Shown: one piece after another, positions 14,720-17,476 of the stretch
Layout: each line of letters opens with the position of its first letter
Position numbering within the stretch: the first letter of the stretch is position 1
Origin: an uncultured Oscillospiraceae bacterium
GTDB lineage: Bacteria; Bacillota; Clostridia; Oscillospirales; Oscillospiraceae
Direction of reading: 5' to 3'
DNA: 17,476 nucleotides
NCBI GenBank assembly: GCA_934561175.1
Contig: CAKTFW010000029.1
Span: 1 to 17,476, forward strand
Notes under the pieces: model-generated
What the model was told of the DNA's origin: nothing
The model's database searches: none
The model's input: the letters and a program-made list of their open reading frames with translations, nothing else
Made by a program: the position numbers and the translations under genes

Positions 14720-15890
14720 AATACTTAATCGTCACTTTTTCCGTATTTTCAATCGCGCGAGCAATCAGGCCTTCAATGTCCATCTTTGCTTCCGCTGCAA
14801 GGATTGCATCCAAATGGGGCTTTGTCTTCGGGTGCTTCGGCGTAAAGACCGTGCAGCAATCCTCATAGGGCAAAATAGAAGTCTCCATCGTGCCGATTTT
14901 CCGGGCAACAGTTACAATCTCTTCCTTATCCATACCAATGAGCGGACGGAAAACCGGAATCTCGCAGACGGCATCTGTCGTGGCGATTGCTTCCATCGTC
15001 TGGCTGGCCACCTGCCCCAAGCTTTCACCGGTTACCAGGCAGCGACACCCATGATCCACGCCAATTCTCTGTGCAATCCGCATCATAAAGCGACGCATAA
15101 TCAATGTAAAGTATTCCTCCGGACACTGATCGCGGATCGCTTCCTGAATTTCCGTAAATCCAACCACATCCACAGTCATGCGTCCACAGTAGCGGCACAT
15201 CAGCCGCGCCAGCTCCAGAACTTTATCCTTTGCCTGTAAAGAGGTATATGGATAAGAGAAAAAGTGAATACATTCAATTTCCATGCCGCGTTTCGCCAAC
15301 ATATAACCCGCAACAGGACTGTCAATTCCACCGGACAGCAGGACGGCCGCTTTACTGCCTACGCCGGTCGGCAATCCGCCTGCACCGGGCTGTGCCGGTC
15401 CATGCACATATGCAGCACGCTCCCGCACCTCAACATACACCACATAATCCGGATTGTGGACATCCACGGTGATATTGGTAAATTCGTCGGCCAGCCGGCC
15501 GCCAATTTCCTGGGAAATCTGGATGGAGTTCAGCAAGAATCGCTTATCAGACCGCTTTGACTCCACCTTAAAGCTCCGCGCCATTGAGAGTTCATCGCCA
15601 AGGTACTCCAGGCATGCCTGATAAATGGAATCCAAAGTTTTTTCACAGGCGCGGCAACGGCACATACTCACCACGCCGAATACGGTGCCGCAGGCATCCC
15701 ATGCACTATCCAAGTCGCAGTTGTCATCTTTCGGTTCTACATAAATGGTGGACTGCATCAAAGAAACAGAAAAATCACCAAATCCACGCAACCGTCGTGA
15801 CAGGTTGCCGGTCAATTTCTGCTCAAAGCTGCGACGATTTTGTCCCTTCAAAACAATCTCACCTAGTTTTAATAAAAACAGTTCGTTCAA
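14712..15890 (-). CDS. thiI: tRNA 4-thiouridine synthase ThiI (TTG start)
   Basis: 392 residues. ThiI adenylates and thiolates U8 of tRNA and in many species also supplies sulfur for the thiamine thiazole. The layout is an N-terminal ferredoxin-like and THUMP region (1-165), then the PP-loop ATPase with SGGIDSP (186-192), FFSYPYTS (210-217), VTGESLGQVASQT (286-298) and the catalytic Cys region PYEDCC (341-346). There is no C-terminal rhodanese domain, as in the Bacillus form, which takes sulfur directly from a cysteine desulfurase. The frame is open to 15995 but that would run into comM. The TTG at 15890 has GGAGG 8 nt upstream and gives the conserved start NELFLLKLGEIVLKG. It is 16 nt downstream of comM and overlaps pncC by 8 nt. 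Confidence 0.93.
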   Translation of the reverse strand: MNELFLLKLGEIVLKGQNRRSFEQKLTGNLSRRLRGFGDFSVSLMQSTIYVEPKDDNCDLDSAWDACGTVFGVVSMCRCRACEKTLDSIYQACLEYLGDELSMARSFKVESKRSDKRFLLNSIQISQEIGGRLADEFTNITVDVHNPDYVVYVEVRERAAYVHGPAQPGAGGLPTGVGSKAAVLLSGGIDSPVAGYMLAKRGMEIECIHFFSYPYTSLQAKDKVLELARLMCRYCGRMTVDVVGFTEIQEAIRDQCPEEYFTLIMRRFMMRIAQRIGVDHGCRCLVTGESLGQVASQTMEAIATTDAVCEIPVFRPLIGMDKEEIVTVARKIGTMETSILPYEDCCTVFTPKHPKTKPHLDAILAAEAKMDIEGLIARAIENTEKVTIKYYG

Positions 15891-15906
15891 TCTCGGTTCC
15901 TCCAAC

Positions 15907-17424
15907 TCAATTTTTCCCCAATTCCGTACTGCGGTACTGAATTGCTTCTGCCAGGTGTTCCGGGGCAATCTGTTCCGCACCTGCCAGATCCGCAATCGTC
16001 CGCGCTACACGCAAAATCCGGTCATAACTGCGCGCCGTCAGATTCAACCGCGCAAAAGCCTGTTGCATCAGCAGCGCGCAGCGTTCATCCAGGCGGCAGC
16101 TCTCCTGCAGCTCCTTTGGCCCCATGTGGGCGTTACACTGTACCACACCACCTGCAAATCGCTCCGTCTGGCGCTGCCGTGCTGCATCCACCCGTTTTTT
16201 AATTTCTGCCGAAGCCTCAGCGGGCGCTTTTGCACGCAAATCTTCAAATGGTACGGCCGGAACTTCTACAATCAGGTCAATCCGATCCAGCAGCGGCCCG
16301 GAAACGCGGTTTTGATAGCGCCGTACCGCTTCCGGCGAACAGGTGCATCGTCCGGAAGGATGCCCATACCAACCGCATTTGCACGGATTCATCGCGCAAA
16401 CCAGCATCATCTGACTTGGATAGGAAACCGTTCCACTGACACGGGAAATCGTAACGACACCATCCTCCAACGGTTGCCGAAGGACTTCCAATGCGTCAGT
16501 CCGAAACTCCGGCAACTCGTCCAGAAACAGCACACCTTTATGTGCCAGAGAAATCTCTCCCGGCTTTGGATTCGCACCGCCGCCTGCCAATGCCGCTGCA
16601 GAAACGGTATGATGCGGGCTGCGGAACGGCCGTTCGGTCACCAATGGCTCGGATGGTGTCAATATCCCAGCAATGGAATGGAGCTGTGTGACTTCCAGCG
16701 ACTCTTCTCTGCTCATCTCCGGTAAAATCGATGGCAGTCGCTTGGCCAGCATACTCTTGCCGGAACCCGGCGGCCCGATCAGTAATACATTGTGTGAGCC
16801 TGCCGCTGCAATCTCCAGCGCACGCTTCACATCGCGCTGTCCCTTTACCTCAGAAAAGTCCGGTGCAGGATGCTGCAGACGGCTCGGAATCCAGGGAACG
16901 GCAGGTGAAATCGTTTCTGCTCCGCTCAAATGTGCTGCAAGCTGTGCCACATCATGAACTGGGATCACCGTCAATCCATCAGCCAGCGTCGCTTCCGCGG
17001 CGTTTTCCTCCGGCAAATAGAGCGTTTCAATTCCCGCCTTTTTTGCATGAAGTGCCATGGGCAGCACGCCGTTAATGGGCCGCAGCGTTCCGGTCAGACT
17101 CAATTCTCCAAGAAACGCACTACGCGTCTTCGGAAGCTTTACTGCGCCGACGGCGGCCAGAATTCCGACCAGAATCGGTAAATCATAGAGCGTTCCTGAT
17201 TTTTTAGTGCCGGCAGGCGCCAGATTCACGGTTATACGACTAACCGGGAAAGTATGACCACTGTTCTTGATCGCTGCACGCACGCGTTCACGCGCCTCTT
17301 TTACCGCTGCATCCGGAAGGCCAACAATTTCAAATCCAGGCAATCCATTTGAGATAAAACACTCCACCTCTACCAGATAACCGGATATTCCATTCAGGCC
17401 GAGAGATTCCAAATGGCAGATCAC
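15907..17424 (-). CDS. comM: YifB/ComM family Mg-chelatase-like AAA ATPase (GTG start)
   Basis: 505 residues of the YifB/ComM family. In Vibrio and Acinetobacter ComM is a hexameric helicase that promotes branch migration during integration of transforming DNA; in Firmicutes the role is less clear. The N-terminal Lon-like fold (1-165) contains SNGLPGFEIVGLPD and lacks protease residues. The AAA core has Walker A GPPGSGKS (217-224), SPHHTVS (269-275), Walker B LFLDE (299-303), and a Cys cluster at 348, 350, 360 and 362 in the CKCGWYG...CTC block. A C-terminal helical bundle (from about 460) ends it. The GTG at 17424 has GGAGGTGA ending 4 nt before it and matches family starts; an ATG at 17457 would precede that ribosome site. 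A -10-like TATTAT lies at 17472-17467; its -35 would be outside the window. Confidence 0.93.
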   Translation of the reverse strand: MICHLESLGLNGISGYLVEVECFISNGLPGFEIVGLPDAAVKEARERVRAAIKNSGHTFPVSRITVNLAPAGTKKSGTLYDLPILVGILAAVGAVKLPKTRSAFLGELSLTGTLRPINGVLPMALHAKKAGIETLYLPEENAAEATLADGLTVIPVHDVAQLAAHLSGAETISPAVPWIPSRLQHPAPDFSEVKGQRDVKRALEIAAAGSHNVLLIGPPGSGKSMLAKRLPSILPEMSREESLEVTQLHSIAGILTPSEPLVTERPFRSPHHTVSAAALAGGGANPKPGEISLAHKGVLFLDELPEFRTDALEVLRQPLEDGVVTISRVSGTVSYPSQMMLVCAMNPCKCGWYGHPSGRCTCSPEAVRRYQNRVSGPLLDRIDLIVEVPAVPFEDLRAKAPAEASAEIKKRVDAARQRQTERFAGGVVQCNAHMGPKELQESCRLDERCALLMQQAFARLNLTARSYDRILRVARTIADLAGAEQIAPEHLAEAIQYRSTELGKN

Positions 17425-17476
17425 ACGCTCACCTCCCCATTGTTGAAAATCGTTCAAAATGCCTATATAATAATCG

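Noticed and set aside
15891..15995. N-terminal extension of thiI beginning at an ATG at 15995
   Set aside because: It would overlap comM by about 90 nt, lacks ThiI homology, and a TTG with a well-spaced GGAGG sits at the conserved family start.
1..17476. CRISPR array, integrase, transposase, toxin-antitoxin pair or phage genes
   Set aside because: No regularly spaced repeats and no matching protein motifs were seen on either strand.

Overview
The window looks like chromosomal DNA of a low-to-mid GC Gram-positive bacterium, most likely a clostridial Firmicute (an Oscillospirales-type gut anaerobe is my inference). The evidence is strong AGGAGG ribosome sites, RNase Y next to YmdB, a ThiI without a rhodanese domain, a YhaO/YhaN-like pair, an LmrC/LmrD-type ABC exporter, and a membrane-anchored TPR/LRR protein. 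No integrase, transposase, phage gene or CRISPR array was seen. Most of it is housekeeping DNA with one odd accessory patch at about 11.1-14.2 kb.

Layout: 1-463 is AT-rich with no convincing gene. A tRNA-Leu(UAG) lies on the minus strand (499-583), with its terminator hairpin touching the CCA end and its own promoter at 676-705. A near-consensus promoter (765-793) reads the other way into rny (RNase Y, 918-2480), which ends at a strong terminator. A new promoter then starts a three-gene operon: ymdB, a YhaO/SbcD-like phosphoesterase and a membrane-embedded YhaN-like ATPase (2585-6565). The next unit (6696-11072) encodes a MarR regulator, two halves of a heterodimeric ABC exporter and a 78-residue membrane protein. 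A 32-bp palindromic operator overlaps the promoter and reaches the first base before the ribosome site, so it is probably an autoregulated drug or peptide efflux operon.

From a terminator shared by converging genes, the minus strand at 11130-12276 holds a ModC-like ABC ATPase that has lost nearly all its catalytic motifs, preceded by an overlapping 46-codon ORF. Divergent from it is a 575-residue TPR / chitobiase-C-like / leucine-rich-repeat protein with a signal anchor (12472-14199). The gap between these two units holds nested inverted repeats. A 38-bp perfectly palindromic terminator follows. On the minus strand the tight operon comM - thiI - pncC (17424 down to 14246) fills the rest.

How the genes work together: rny and ymdB are linked to RNA turnover. 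YhaO- and YhaN-like proteins probably form an SbcCD-like nuclease/ATPase pair. The MarR/ABC unit is a self-contained regulated exporter. comM and pncC (cinA C-terminal family) are both associated with DNA uptake in other bacteria but are also widespread in non-competent species. I see no clear new defence or mobile system. The best candidates for something undescribed are the ModC-like pseudo-ATPase with its small upstream ORF, and the divergent LRR surface protein.
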